Part shown: one piece after another, positions 53,721-61,965 of the stretch
Position numbering within the stretch: position 1 is the stretch's first letter
Layout: each line of letters opens with the position of its first letter
Source of the DNA: Clostridia bacterium
GTDB lineage: Bacteria > Bacillota > Clostridia > Lachnospirales > Anaerotignaceae
Direction: 5' to 3'
Length of the DNA: 64,000 bases
Assembly: GCA_009929735.1 (NCBI GenBank)
Contig: RZZU01000013.1
Location: 1-64,000, forward strand
Translations under genes and position numbers: made by a program
Notes under the pieces: generated by a model
What the model was told of the DNA's origin: nothing
The model's input: the letters and a program-made list of their open reading frames with translations, nothing else
Databases searched by the model: none

Positions 53721-54614
53721 ATGAAAAAAAAATTACTTTCCCTTACGATTGGTGCGACAGCACTCTTGTCCATGGCAATGACAGGCTGTGGCAGTAAGGA
53801 CACCATTGTAGTCGGCTCGAAGGACTTCAGCGAGAATATTATTCTCGGAGAAATTCTTTCACAGCTGATTGAAAACAAAACCGATTTGCAGGTGGAACGC
53901 AAGCTCAATATGGGCGGAACCTTTATTAATTTTGAGGCACTCAAAAAGGGCGATATTGACCTTTATACTGAGTATACTGGTACAGGCTTAACTGCACAGT
54001 TAAAAATGGGCGTTTTAAGCGACCCTGATGAAACATATAAAATTGTTTCCGAGGAATTTGATAAGCAATTTGACATTAAGTGGTTGGAGCCTATGGGATT
54101 TAACAATACCTATGCAATTGCGGTTACACGAGAAGCCGCCGAAGAATACGGGTTGGAAACCTGCTCAGATCTGATCGGTGTATCCCAAAACCTTGTATAT
54201 GGGGGTGAAAACGAATTTTTCAACCGTGAGGATGGGTTTGAAGGCTTCTGCAAGTTATACGGCATTTCCTTCAAGGGTGATCCGAAAATGATGAATGTAT
54301 CACTGAAATATCAGGCAATTGGCAATGGTGATATGGATGTCACCGATGCGTTTGCCACTGATGCGGAAATCAAGAAGTATGATTTGCAGGTATTAGAGGA
54401 TGATTTGAACTTCTTCCCACCCTATTATGCGGCTCCCATCGTTCGTAACGAAACCTTGAAAGCACATCCTGAGCTGGAAGAGGTGCTGAATATGCTCGCA
54501 GGACAAATTTCTGACGAGGAAATGACAGAATTGAATTATCAGGTAAATGTGGAGCAGAAAAAAGTAGATGCGGTTGCAACAGAATTCCTGAAAAGCAAAA
54601 GCCTATTGGATTAA
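53721..54614 (+). CDS. opuCC: Osmoprotectant-binding lipoprotein
   Basis: This 297-residue lipoprotein (lipobox MAMTGC) has the OpuAC/OpuCC-type binding fold: IVVGSKDFSENIILGEILSQLIE at the start, GGTFINFEALKKGDIDLYTEYTGTGL, and FPPYYAAPIVRNETLKAHPELEEVLN. It captures the quaternary amine or a similar compound for OpuCA-B-D. AAAGGAGG precedes the ATG. It ends the operon. Confidence 0.9.
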   Translation: MKKKLLSLTIGATALLSMAMTGCGSKDTIVVGSKDFSENIILGEILSQLIENKTDLQVERKLNMGGTFINFEALKKGDIDLYTEYTGTGLTAQLKMGVLSDPDETYKIVSEEFDKQFDIKWLEPMGFNNTYAIAVTREAAEEYGLETCSDLIGVSQNLVYGGENEFFNREDGFEGFCKLYGISFKGDPKMMNVSLKYQAIGNGDMDVTDAFATDAEIKKYDLQVLEDDLNFFPPYYAAPIVRNETLKAHPELEEVLNMLAGQISDEEMTELNYQVNVEQKKVDAVATEFLKSKSLLD

Positions 54615-54676
54615 AAATTCGTTCCTACCTATTTTTTGCAACACATACAAATTTCATTGCATATAACCGCACAAAC

Positions 54677-54726
54677 GCAAATCGTCCGTATTGTAAAGAA
54701 TTCCTTTGCAATACGGACGATTTTTT
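54677..54726. terminator. Terminator of the opu operon
   Basis: AAATCGTCCGTATTG and CAATACGGACGATTT pair around a 16-base loop and are followed by TTTTGTTTT. It also fits the converging ZIP gene. Confidence 0.9.
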
Positions 54727-54755
54727 GTTTTCAAATATTTTTATGTATTTCGCCA

Positions 54756-55532
54756 TTACCCAAGGGTTACATCAAGCACCATCATCAGTGCAAAGCCAAC
54801 TGCGGCACCGATTGTGCCAATATTGGAATGCTCCCCGGCTTGGCACTCGGGAATCAATTCCTCAATGACCACATAAATCATTGCCCCTGCGGCAAAGGCA
54901 AGAAAATAAGGTAAAATCGGCACCACCTGTTTCGCCAGCAAAATGGTGATGACTGCGCCGATGGGCTCCACAACGCCCGAGGCCACCCCGTATAAAAAAG
55001 CTTTTTTCTTGCTCTGCCCTTCATTGCACAAGGGCATGGAAATAATGGCGCCCTCAGGAAAATTCTGTAATGCAATGCCCAACGCCAGTGCAAAGGCAGA
55101 CATCATGGTTATACTGCCGTTTCCAAGCATTGCCCCTGCAAAGGTCACACCCACCGCCATACCTTCAGGAAAATTATGCAGCGTAACCGCCAGCACAAGC
55201 ATGGTCGTTTTTGACAATCTGCTTGGCATTCCCTCAGGCTTTTCGCTGCTCATATGCAAATGTGGAATCAGACTATCCAAAAGCAGTAAAAAACCAACCC
55301 CCAGCAAAAACCCCAGCAACGCAGGCAGCCATGTAATGCCGCCTTGCGCCTCTGACAAATCAAGAGCCGGAATCAACAGTGACCATACCGATGCCGCAAT
55401 CATCACCCCTGCGGCAAACCCCAAAAGCAGTTTTTTCAATTGAACATTCATTTCCTCTTTCATCAAAAAAACCATTGCGGAACCCAACGTCGTTCCGAGA
55501 AACGGAATCAATAAAATCATACTTTCTTGCAT
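54756..55532 (-). CDS. ZIP family divalent metal transporter
   Basis: This 258-residue membrane protein has eight hydrophobic segments and the paired ZIP metal-site motifs HNFPEGMAVG and QNFPEGAIIS, plus EELIPE. It imports zinc or a related metal. AAGGAGAAGCATAT precedes the ATG. It lies 30 bases after the methyltransferase gene and may be part of the TetR operon. Confidence 0.9.
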   Translation of the reverse strand: MQESMILLIPFLGTTLGSAMVFLMKEEMNVQLKKLLLGFAAGVMIAASVWSLLIPALDLSEAQGGITWLPALLGFLLGVGFLLLLDSLIPHLHMSSEKPEGMPSRLSKTTMLVLAVTLHNFPEGMAVGVTFAGAMLGNGSITMMSAFALALGIALQNFPEGAIISMPLCNEGQSKKKAFLYGVASGVVEPIGAVITILLAKQVVPILPYFLAFAAGAMIYVVIEELIPECQAGEHSNIGTIGAAVGFALMMVLDVTLG

Positions 55533-55562
55533 ATATGCTTCTCCTTACTTTTCTAATCAGCT

Positions 55563-56177
55563 TCAAAAAGGCTTTCTTGCAACCAAATAGCAGATTGGAG
55601 CTATTTCACTGCCCACCACTGCATATTCCCTCACCAAAAAGCCTTTCTTTTCTACAAAATGCACAAAGCCAATTTGGCTCCACTTATGAAATACCGTAAG
55701 GCCAAGCTTCATAAGCAGCCATGCCCGCATGTCAAATGCCGCATGATTTTTCCAAATGAAAGTAGGTGCAAAGAGCAATCCCCCTGCCTTAAGCACACGA
55801 AATATTTCCGCTAAAGCCTGATCTGGCCGTGGCATGATGTGTAGCGCATTGGCAATCACCACTGTATCATAGCTGTCATCGTCATAAGGCAAAGCAGTTG
55901 CATCCTGTACGCTAAAGCAAACGTTTTTGAATGTGTTTCGTTTTTTTGCTTCCGCTATCATCGCTGGGGAAAAATCGGTTGCGTCCCATTTCTTTACATA
56001 ATCCGCCAAACGAAAGGTCATCTGCCCGCTTCCGCAAGCCAATTCAAGAACCTTCATGTCTTTGTTCAGGCGTTCTATGATTTTGTCGCTGATATTGTCA
56101 TATGCCAAACCATTTCTTTTCATGAATACCGCATAAAAGGCGGCAGTCTTTTCCCAAAATTTTTTGTTCTGATCCAT
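55563..56177 (-). CDS. Class I SAM-dependent methyltransferase
   Basis: This 204-residue protein has the Rossmann methyltransferase motifs: VLELACGSGQMTFRLA (motif I), DATDFSPAMIAEAKKR, VQDATALPYDDDSYDTVVIANALHIM and FRVLKAGGLLFAPTF. It is of the UbiE/Methyltransf_11 type. The acceptor is not known. The ATG at 56177 has GAGAGG 8 bases upstream. It follows the tetR gene and is probably under its control. Confidence 0.87.
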   Translation of the reverse strand: MDQNKKFWEKTAAFYAVFMKRNGLAYDNISDKIIERLNKDMKVLELACGSGQMTFRLADYVKKWDATDFSPAMIAEAKKRNTFKNVCFSVQDATALPYDDDSYDTVVIANALHIMPRPDQALAEIFRVLKAGGLLFAPTFIWKNHAAFDMRAWLLMKLGLTVFHKWSQIGFVHFVEKKGFLVREYAVVGSEIAPICYLVARKPF

Positions 56178-56252
56178 ATGAAAAACCTCTCCCCTAAGCA
56201 AATGAGCTGCAAAGAAATTCATACAAGCTCTTTTTAAAATCCGTCAAAAACT

Positions 56253-56867
56253 TTATTCTTGAAACAGCTGATACCAACAGGCAACCAAGCCTTTCATCAT
56301 TGCCTCCAAATGCTTCATTGCCGTTTCTTCCGCCCGTTCGTGGGTTATCATATGCACAAAAAGATTCATTTGCGTATGCGCAAACCAATGCAGCATATAA
56401 TCCTCTAATGCAGGTGCCCTGTTTTGCAAAGAAATATGATCCGCCATAACACGGTATTTCTTTTCTAGCCTTTCCACAAATTGGTCATCTATTTGTGCAA
56501 AGCCTGAGCCTTGCGCTTTTGTCAGCAAAAGCTGAAATTCATCATAGTAATGATAGATACAATGCACTGCCTGTTTTGCGATTTCAAAGTGCTCCAAGTA
56601 AGTTTCAACCTCGTCAGCCTGGGCGTTTAATGGATTCCATTCCCTCTCATGGTGCTGATTAATGATTTCGTATAATTCATTCAGCGGCTTTTCCACAAGG
56701 CAAGCAAATAAATCCTCTTTGTTTTGAAAGAAAAAATATAAGGCCCCTGTCGTCACCTCAGCATTTTTACATATATTCCGAAGAGATGCCTGCATATATC
56801 CCTTTTCCAAAAATTCTTTTTTTGCGCTTAATAAGAGCCGCTCTTTTGTTTCCTTATCATCTTTCAA
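56253..56867 (-). CDS. TetR family transcription regulator
   Basis: This 204-residue protein has an N-terminal TetR helix-turn-helix (RLLLSAKKEFLEKGYMQASLRNICKNAEVTTGALYFFFQNKEDLF) and a helical ligand-binding domain. The start is TTG at 56867, with GGAGAAGG just upstream; no ATG in this frame fits. It shares a transcript with the methyltransferase gene, separated by 75 bases. Confidence 0.85.
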   Translation of the reverse strand: MKDDKETKERLLLSAKKEFLEKGYMQASLRNICKNAEVTTGALYFFFQNKEDLFACLVEKPLNELYEIINQHHEREWNPLNAQADEVETYLEHFEIAKQAVHCIYHYYDEFQLLLTKAQGSGFAQIDDQFVERLEKKYRVMADHISLQNRAPALEDYMLHWFAHTQMNLFVHMITHERAEETAMKHLEAMMKGLVACWYQLFQE

Positions 56868-56890
56868 TTTACACCTTCTCCGCACCCAAC

Positions 56891-56947
56891 ATAACAATGT
56901 TATCTAAATGTTAAAATAATGTTATTCCGTTTTTCTGCCTTTGTCAA
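56891..56947 (-). promoter_or_regulatory. TetR promoter and operator
   Basis: On the minus strand TTGACA (56947-56942) and TAACAT (56924-56919) are 17 bases apart. The palindrome ATAACAATGTTAT (56891-56903) lies just downstream and AATAATGTTATT overlaps the -10, as expected for an autoregulated TetR gene. Confidence 0.7.
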
Positions 56948-57019
56948 GGGACATCTGTAAAAGATAGGTAGAATAAAAAAGCTGTGCTTCTATTTTGGGT
57001 GTATCAATAAAAGCATAGC

Positions 57020-57121
57020 TTTTACAGCCTAAAGACAACCCTTGGGTGTTGCCCACTCACTGCCCAAGATGGGGCAGACGACGAAGCAAAAGTAATAACA
57101 CAAATTCACTTGCTTTTTGAA
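57020..57121 (-). repeat. Degenerate copy of the interspersed repeat, inverted
   Basis: Read on the minus strand it has CAAAAAGCAAGTG, GGGCAACACCCAAGG and TTGTCTTTAGGCTG, matching the right half of the copies at 10.8 and 27.0 kb in order. An 'AGATGGGGCAGACGACGAAGCAAAAG' segment interrupts it, so the copy is decayed. Confidence 0.55.
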
Positions 57122-57125
57122 TGCC

Positions 57126-58484
57126 TCATACCGCTCTTGCCAAAATAATCTTCTCTTCCTTTTTATTTTTTCCCGCAAGAAAAACCACCAAAAGCAACGA
57201 AAGAATATCCGCTGTCGGCTGCGCCAGAATCAACCCGTTCAGTCCCCATATTTTTGTAAAAAGATAGATGAACGGGAGAAAGAAAAACCCCTGCCGTCCA
57301 AGGCTTACCAGACTGCCCTCCATGCCTTTCCCAAGACCCATGAATTTTGTGGTGTAAACATATTGAAACCCTGCCGTTAGAAAGGTGAATGCTTGAAACA
57401 CCAAAGCCTTTGTGCCAATGGTCAAAACCATTGGGTCGTTCTTGTTAAATGCCAGTATCAGTGGAACACGGAACAACAGCATCGCCCCGCAGGAAACCGC
57501 ACAAAAAATCGTTGTCCAGAGAATCGCCGTCTGCGTTGCACTGCGCACACGGGCATAATTGCCTGCGCCGTAGTTGAACCCCACAAAGGTTTGATAACCC
57601 TTTAAGAATCCCATAATTGTCATAAACCCAAGCGTGATGATGCGGCTGACAATGCCCACAGCCGCGATCGCCGCATCACCGTAGGGCAAGGCAAGGTTGT
57701 TCATAACGGACAATGCCACACTGCATAAAAGCTGATAAACACAAGTCGGAATGCCGATTTTTGCAATTTCTGTCAGCAGTTTTTTGTTCGGGCTGATATT
57801 TTTTACAGAAAAATGAATACTACTCTTTTTCTGAAAAATGTAGAGCAAATAGGCGGAAAACGAAATCAGCCGAGAAATCAATGTGGCAATGGCCGCACCG
57901 AAAACACCCATATGAAACGTCGTAATCAGCAGTGGGTCAAGGATAATATTAGACACGCCGCCTAGAAGCATAGAGCGCATGGAATACATGGGCGCACCCT
58001 CACCCGTCGCCAAATTACTCATCGTTGCATTAAACACATTCACAACAAGACCAAGGATAAAGGGTATCCCATACTCCCTTGCATAGGGCAGCATCGTTTC
58101 CGTGCAGCCTAACAAGCGCAGCAGCGGATTCATTGCCGCAAGCATGATGCCCACAATGACGATTGCGCTGATCACTGCAAGGGCGATTGCCGTGGATGCG
58201 CACTCGTCGGCCTTTTGCCGCTGTCCGTCCCCCAAAAGCCTGCTGAGATAACTGCCCGCACCACTGCCAAACAGCAACCCAACCCCCAGCATCACAAGCC
58301 CCAGGGGGAAAACCGCCGCTACCGCCGCCTGTTGAGAGGTTCCCAGTGTGCCGACAAAATAAGCGTCAACCAGATTATATAAAGCGGAAACCATCATGCC
58401 AATCATTGTCGGAATGCCCAGCTTGAAAAGAGCCTTTGATGTGGATGCCTCCGAAAGCAATTTCAAATTTTTGTTTGTGTCCAT
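57126..58484 (-). CDS. MATE family efflux transporter
   Basis: This 452-residue protein has twelve membrane segments in two related halves, with MATE features GIPTMIGMMVSALYNLVDAYFVG at the start and GIPTCVYQLLCSVALSVMNNLAL in the second half. It exports drugs or metabolites using a sodium or proton gradient. GGGGG lies 8 bases before the ATG at 58484. The MarR gene upstream shares its operator sequence. Confidence 0.9.
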   Translation of the reverse strand: MDTNKNLKLLSEASTSKALFKLGIPTMIGMMVSALYNLVDAYFVGTLGTSQQAAVAAVFPLGLVMLGVGLLFGSGAGSYLSRLLGDGQRQKADECASTAIALAVISAIVIVGIMLAAMNPLLRLLGCTETMLPYAREYGIPFILGLVVNVFNATMSNLATGEGAPMYSMRSMLLGGVSNIILDPLLITTFHMGVFGAAIATLISRLISFSAYLLYIFQKKSSIHFSVKNISPNKKLLTEIAKIGIPTCVYQLLCSVALSVMNNLALPYGDAAIAAVGIVSRIITLGFMTIMGFLKGYQTFVGFNYGAGNYARVRSATQTAILWTTIFCAVSCGAMLLFRVPLILAFNKNDPMVLTIGTKALVFQAFTFLTAGFQYVYTTKFMGLGKGMEGSLVSLGRQGFFFLPFIYLFTKIWGLNGLILAQPTADILSLLLVVFLAGKNKKEEKIILARAV

Positions 58485-58511
58485 ATTCATGCCCCCAATT
58501 GTTTAGAAATG

Positions 58512-58520
58512 ATACTGTAT
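58512..58520 (-). promoter_or_regulatory. Putative MarR operator upstream of the MATE gene
   Basis: The palindrome ATAC-T-GTAT lies in a segment (TTGTTTAGAAATGATACTGTAT) that is closely similar to the one upstream of marR. It is about 30 bases before the MATE start codon. Confidence 0.6.
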
Positions 58521-58560
58521 AGAACCTATACTTTTAACCCAAAAAGAAAAGCTGATCCTC

Positions 58561-59028
58561 TCAGCCCTTCCTTTCCTTTTTCTCAAGCTTTTCATCCATA
58601 ATTTTTTCAAACGCAGCAAGAAACTGTATCGTGTAATCCTGATATTCCTGAGGCATTTGGCTCATTATTCTCGCAAATTCGGAGCCGGATTCTTCATGAT
58701 ATTTTTGATGTGCCAGAAAAACAATTCTTCCATTCTCCGTTAGATTTAAGCAAACCTCTGTATCCGAATTGGGGGACACGTGCTTTGAAAGAAACCCCTT
58801 ATCCACAAGCTTGTATACCATCTGGGATACGGCACCCTTAGTAACCCCTCGAAGCTTGGCAAGCTCGGTAACATTAATGCCATGCCGCTCCCCAACAATG
58901 GCAATGGTATGAATTTCCGCCTGCGTTATGGGTGTTTCGGTACCGTAGCACCGTGATCTTTTCTCAAACTGCATATATTTATGCATTACCCGCTCACTTA
59001 ACCGTGACACCTCACGATAATCATGCAT
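58561..59028 (-). CDS. MarR family transcription regulator
   Basis: This 155-residue protein has a MarR winged helix: TPITQAEIHTIAIVGERHGINVTELAKL, RGVTKGAVSQMVYKLVDKGFLSKHV and the wing DTEVCLNLTENGR. AGGAGG lies 8 bases before the ATG. Its own promoter and the MATE promoter carry the same palindrome, so it is likely a repressor of both. Confidence 0.9.
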   Translation of the reverse strand: MHDYREVSRLSERVMHKYMQFEKRSRCYGTETPITQAEIHTIAIVGERHGINVTELAKLRGVTKGAVSQMVYKLVDKGFLSKHVSPNSDTEVCLNLTENGRIVFLAHQKYHEESGSEFARIMSQMPQEYQDYTIQFLAAFEKIMDEKLEKKERKG

Positions 59029-59055
59029 AGCTCCACCTCCTGTTGTTTAGCAACT

Positions 59056-59091
59056 ATACTGTATTATAGATATACACATTTCAATTGTCAA
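59056..59091 (-). promoter_or_regulatory. marR promoter with operator
   Basis: On the minus strand TTGACA (59091-59086) and TATAAT (59068-59063) are perfect and 17 bases apart. ATACTGTAT (59056-59064) overlaps the -10. Confidence 0.8.
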
Positions 59092-59427
59092 GGGCTCCTT
59101 GCAGTGAAATCGTTGAATATCTCAGCCTGCTGCCTTTGCAGGCTGTACAAAAACCGAAAAAGGTATGGTACGCCTGCTTTGTAACCCGTTCACTTCCACT
59201 TTGTATTATTATTGATTCATTTCTCCCAAAATATCGAATCAATTTTAACTCATACGGCCTGCCGCAAAGAACTTTCGAGTTGTTTTTGCTTCAATCCCTT
59301 TGCTGTTAAAGTTCTTATTATTTTGACTTTTACACGCAGTTTTAGTAAATATGTACCATCAATCTTCTTTTTTGCAACAGCAAAGTCCGTTTTTTTGTAC
59401 AAAATTTACGCACAGCTTTGAAATATT
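59092..59427. other. Gene-free stretch upstream of the sigma-54 promoter
   Basis: No gene is supported in this stretch. It includes the AT-rich palindrome TTTTGTACAAAA at 59395-59404, about 25 bases before the sigma-54 site, and could hold the enhancer site of an activator. Confidence 0.45.
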
Positions 59428-59445
59428 TTGGCACACTTCTTGCTG
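59428..59445 (+). promoter_or_regulatory. Sigma-54 (-24/-12) promoter of the CoA-transferase operon
   Basis: TTGGCAC-ACTTC-TTGCT matches the sigma-54 consensus TGGCACnnnnnTTGCW exactly. GG (59430-59431) and GC (59442-59443) are 10 bases apart, as required. It lies 60 bases before the first CoA-transferase gene and no sigma-A promoter of comparable quality is seen. Confidence 0.85.
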
Positions 59446-59504
59446 ATATAATCGTTGTGCACAAAAAAATACTTTATCAAAGTGATTAAGAAAGGAGTCA
59501 TAAA

Positions 59505-60698
59505 ATGAAACCACTAGAGGGAATTAAGGTTGTAGACTTTACACAAGCCCATGCAGGCAGCTTGGCAACCATGCTGCTCGCTGACTTCGGTGCGGAGGTC
59601 ATAAAAATTGAACGTGCCGGAGTAGGTGATATGGCAAGATACTGGGTGCCTATGAAAGGCGACGATAGCGCTTACTATACTTACTTAAACCGTGGCAAAA
59701 AAAGCATCGGGCTGAATGCTTCCACCGATGAGGGCAGAGAAATTATTTTTAAATTAATAGAGGATGCTGATGTCCTTTGCGAAAACTTTAAGTATGGCAG
59801 TATGGAAAGAATGGGTTTAAGCTATGAGGAAATCAAAAAAATAAACCCTAATATTATTTTTGCCTCCCTAAACGGGTTCGGCCAGACAGGCCCCATGAAA
59901 AATGTAATCGGTCTGGATTTGCAAATGCAGGCAATGAGCGGTTTTATGGACAGAACAGGCTTCCCTGACGGCCCTCCCACAAAAGCAGGCCCTGCCATGG
60001 GCGATCAGCTGAGCGGTACTTATATGGCAACAGCCATTATGTTAGCTTTGATCAGCAAAAAGAAAACAGGTGAAGGTCAAAGAATTGATATTGCTATCTT
60101 AGACAGCTTGTTCTCTATTTTAGAAGCGGCACCAATGACCTATTGCTTAAAGGGCGAAGTACCTTTGCGTGTTGGCAACTCCTACCCTTCCATTTCTCCT
60201 TATGATACCTTGAAAGCCAACGATGGTTATGTTTCCGTAGGCATTTCCACCGATCGTCAATGGGAAAAATTCTGTGATGCTTTGGGCATGGATGACTTAA
60301 AAGCAGATGAACGCTATAAAACAAATGAATCCAGAGGGGATTATTACGAAACAGGCTTAAAGGATGCGCTTGAAGCAGTAACTTCAAAAATATCCAAGTT
60401 TGAAATCGAAAGAATCTTGAGAGAAGCAAGATTGGCTTGCGGCGCTGTATACACTGTTTCCGAAGCCATGGAAAGTGATCAAATCAAGGCCCGTAATATG
60501 TTGGTAACTGTTGAGGATAAGGCTTTAGGAGAAGTTACCATTCCCGGTACAGCAATTAAAATGTCCGAAACTCCCGGCGGTTTCAATGAAGGTGCTCCTT
60601 TGTTGGGTGAACATACACAACATTACCTGAAGGAGTTAGGCTACACCGATGCGCAGTTAAAAACATTGGTTGAAAATAAGATCATTGAAATGGCATAA
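59505..60698 (+). CDS. Type III CoA-transferase (CaiB/BaiF family), first copy
   Basis: This 397-residue enzyme moves CoA between carboxylic acids. The N-terminus GIKVVDFTQAHAGSLATMLLADFGAEVIKIE, the GFGQTGP loop and the catalytic aspartate Asp167 in GPAMGDQLSGT are visible. Length fits the family (about 400). AAAGGAG precedes the ATG. It is the first gene after the sigma-54 promoter and lies next to a BCCT carrier, so a carnitine or betaine-type acid is a reasonable substrate guess. Confidence 0.9.
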   Translation: MKPLEGIKVVDFTQAHAGSLATMLLADFGAEVIKIERAGVGDMARYWVPMKGDDSAYYTYLNRGKKSIGLNASTDEGREIIFKLIEDADVLCENFKYGSMERMGLSYEEIKKINPNIIFASLNGFGQTGPMKNVIGLDLQMQAMSGFMDRTGFPDGPPTKAGPAMGDQLSGTYMATAIMLALISKKKTGEGQRIDIAILDSLFSILEAAPMTYCLKGEVPLRVGNSYPSISPYDTLKANDGYVSVGISTDRQWEKFCDALGMDDLKADERYKTNESRGDYYETGLKDALEAVTSKISKFEIERILREARLACGAVYTVSEAMESDQIKARNMLVTVEDKALGEVTIPGTAIKMSETPGGFNEGAPLLGEHTQHYLKELGYTDAQLKTLVENKIIEMA

Positions 60699-60717
60699 TA
60701 GAGAGGAGAGGAACAAC

Positions 60718-61899
60718 ATGAAAGTATTGGAAGGTGTAACCGTAATTGACTTTACACAGGCATACAGCGGTCCATTCTGTACGATGCAGTTAGCCGATTT
60801 TGGCGCAAGGGTCATTAAAATCGAAAGAAGAGGTCTTGGCGATCAGTCCAGAGAATGGACACCCTTCAAAGATGGACAGAGCGGCTACTATGCAGCAATT
60901 AACAGAAATAAAGAAGGTGTATCCCTTGACATTAATACCGAAGAGGGAAAAGAAATCATTAAGCGCATGGTAAAGGATGCCGATATCGTTGTCGAAAACT
61001 TCAAGGTAGGCACCTTGGATAAAATGGGTCTTGGCTACGAAGAATTAAAAAAAGTAAACCCTGAAATTATTTTTGCCTCCATTTCCGGTTTTGGGCAAAA
61101 TGGACCGTTAAAAGATTTGGCGGCTTATGACAACGTCGTTCAGGCTATGAGCGGTCTTATGGAAATGACAGGCTTCCCTGATGACGTTCCCACCAAAGTT
61201 GGCCCTGCCATCGGTGACAACTTTACTGGCTTAAATATGTGTTTTGCAATTCTCATGGCTTATTTCAATAAATTAAATACAGGAAAAGGTCAAAGGTTAG
61301 ATGTTGCGATGATGGATGCGATTTTTGGTATTTTGGAAAGCCCTATCCTCTTCAAAACATTATTAAACGAGGACTCAAGCCGTGTTGGCAACAGCGACGT
61401 AACCTTGGTTCCTTATGATGTATATCCATGTAAGGATGGATATTTTTCCGCAGGCTTACCTGGCGAAGCCGGATGGGACAGATTCTGTGCCGCCATTGAA
61501 ATGCCCGAGTTAATTGAAGATCCAAGGCTTATTACTAACGACTTGCGCTGTCAGCATTACGCTGTTGTAACGCCTATTATTACTGAATTTTTCTTAAAGA
61601 AAACAAAGGCGGAATTGGCTGAAATTTTTACTTCCTATAAAATTCCAAATGCCCCCGTTTCTACCATTCCCGAACTGATACACCATCCTCAAATTGCCGC
61701 AAGAGAAATGCTTGTTGAAATGGTTGATCCGGGTGTTGGCAAGTATCTTGCAATCAACAACCCTATGAAATTAGATAAAACCCCTGCCGTAATGGCTTTT
61801 GGTGCTCCTCTTTTAGGGCAGGATACCGAAAAAGTATTAAAGGCTTTTGGCTATACAGATGAACAAATCAAAGCATTCGCTGAAAAAGAAGTAATCTAA
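60718..61899 (+). CDS. Type III CoA-transferase (CaiB/BaiF family), second copy
   Basis: This 393-residue protein is a paralogue of the previous gene with the same motifs: GVTVIDFTQAYSGPFCTMQLADFGARVIKIE, GFGQNGP and the catalytic aspartate in GPAIGDNFTGL. The two might form a heteromer or act on substrate and product of one pathway. GAGAGGAGAGGAACAAC precedes the ATG at 60718; the longer frame from 60670 overlaps the first gene. Confidence 0.9.
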   Translation: MKVLEGVTVIDFTQAYSGPFCTMQLADFGARVIKIERRGLGDQSREWTPFKDGQSGYYAAINRNKEGVSLDINTEEGKEIIKRMVKDADIVVENFKVGTLDKMGLGYEELKKVNPEIIFASISGFGQNGPLKDLAAYDNVVQAMSGLMEMTGFPDDVPTKVGPAIGDNFTGLNMCFAILMAYFNKLNTGKGQRLDVAMMDAIFGILESPILFKTLLNEDSSRVGNSDVTLVPYDVYPCKDGYFSAGLPGEAGWDRFCAAIEMPELIEDPRLITNDLRCQHYAVVTPIITEFFLKKTKAELAEIFTSYKIPNAPVSTIPELIHHPQIAAREMLVEMVDPGVGKYLAINNPMKLDKTPAVMAFGAPLLGQDTEKVLKAFGYTDEQIKAFAEKEVI

Positions 61900-61916
61900 T
61901 CGGTTTGTTATGGGTT

Positions 61917-61940
61917 GCTTAGGTAAATTTTTACCTAAGC
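61917..61940 (+). terminator. Perfect hairpin between CoA-transferase 2 and the BCCT gene
   Basis: GCTTAGGTAAA-TT-TTTACCTAAGC is an 11-base-pair stem without a following T run. It may be a processing site that sets different transcript levels. Confidence 0.5.
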
Positions 61941-61965
61941 TGCCCAATTTGAGAGGAGGCTAATT

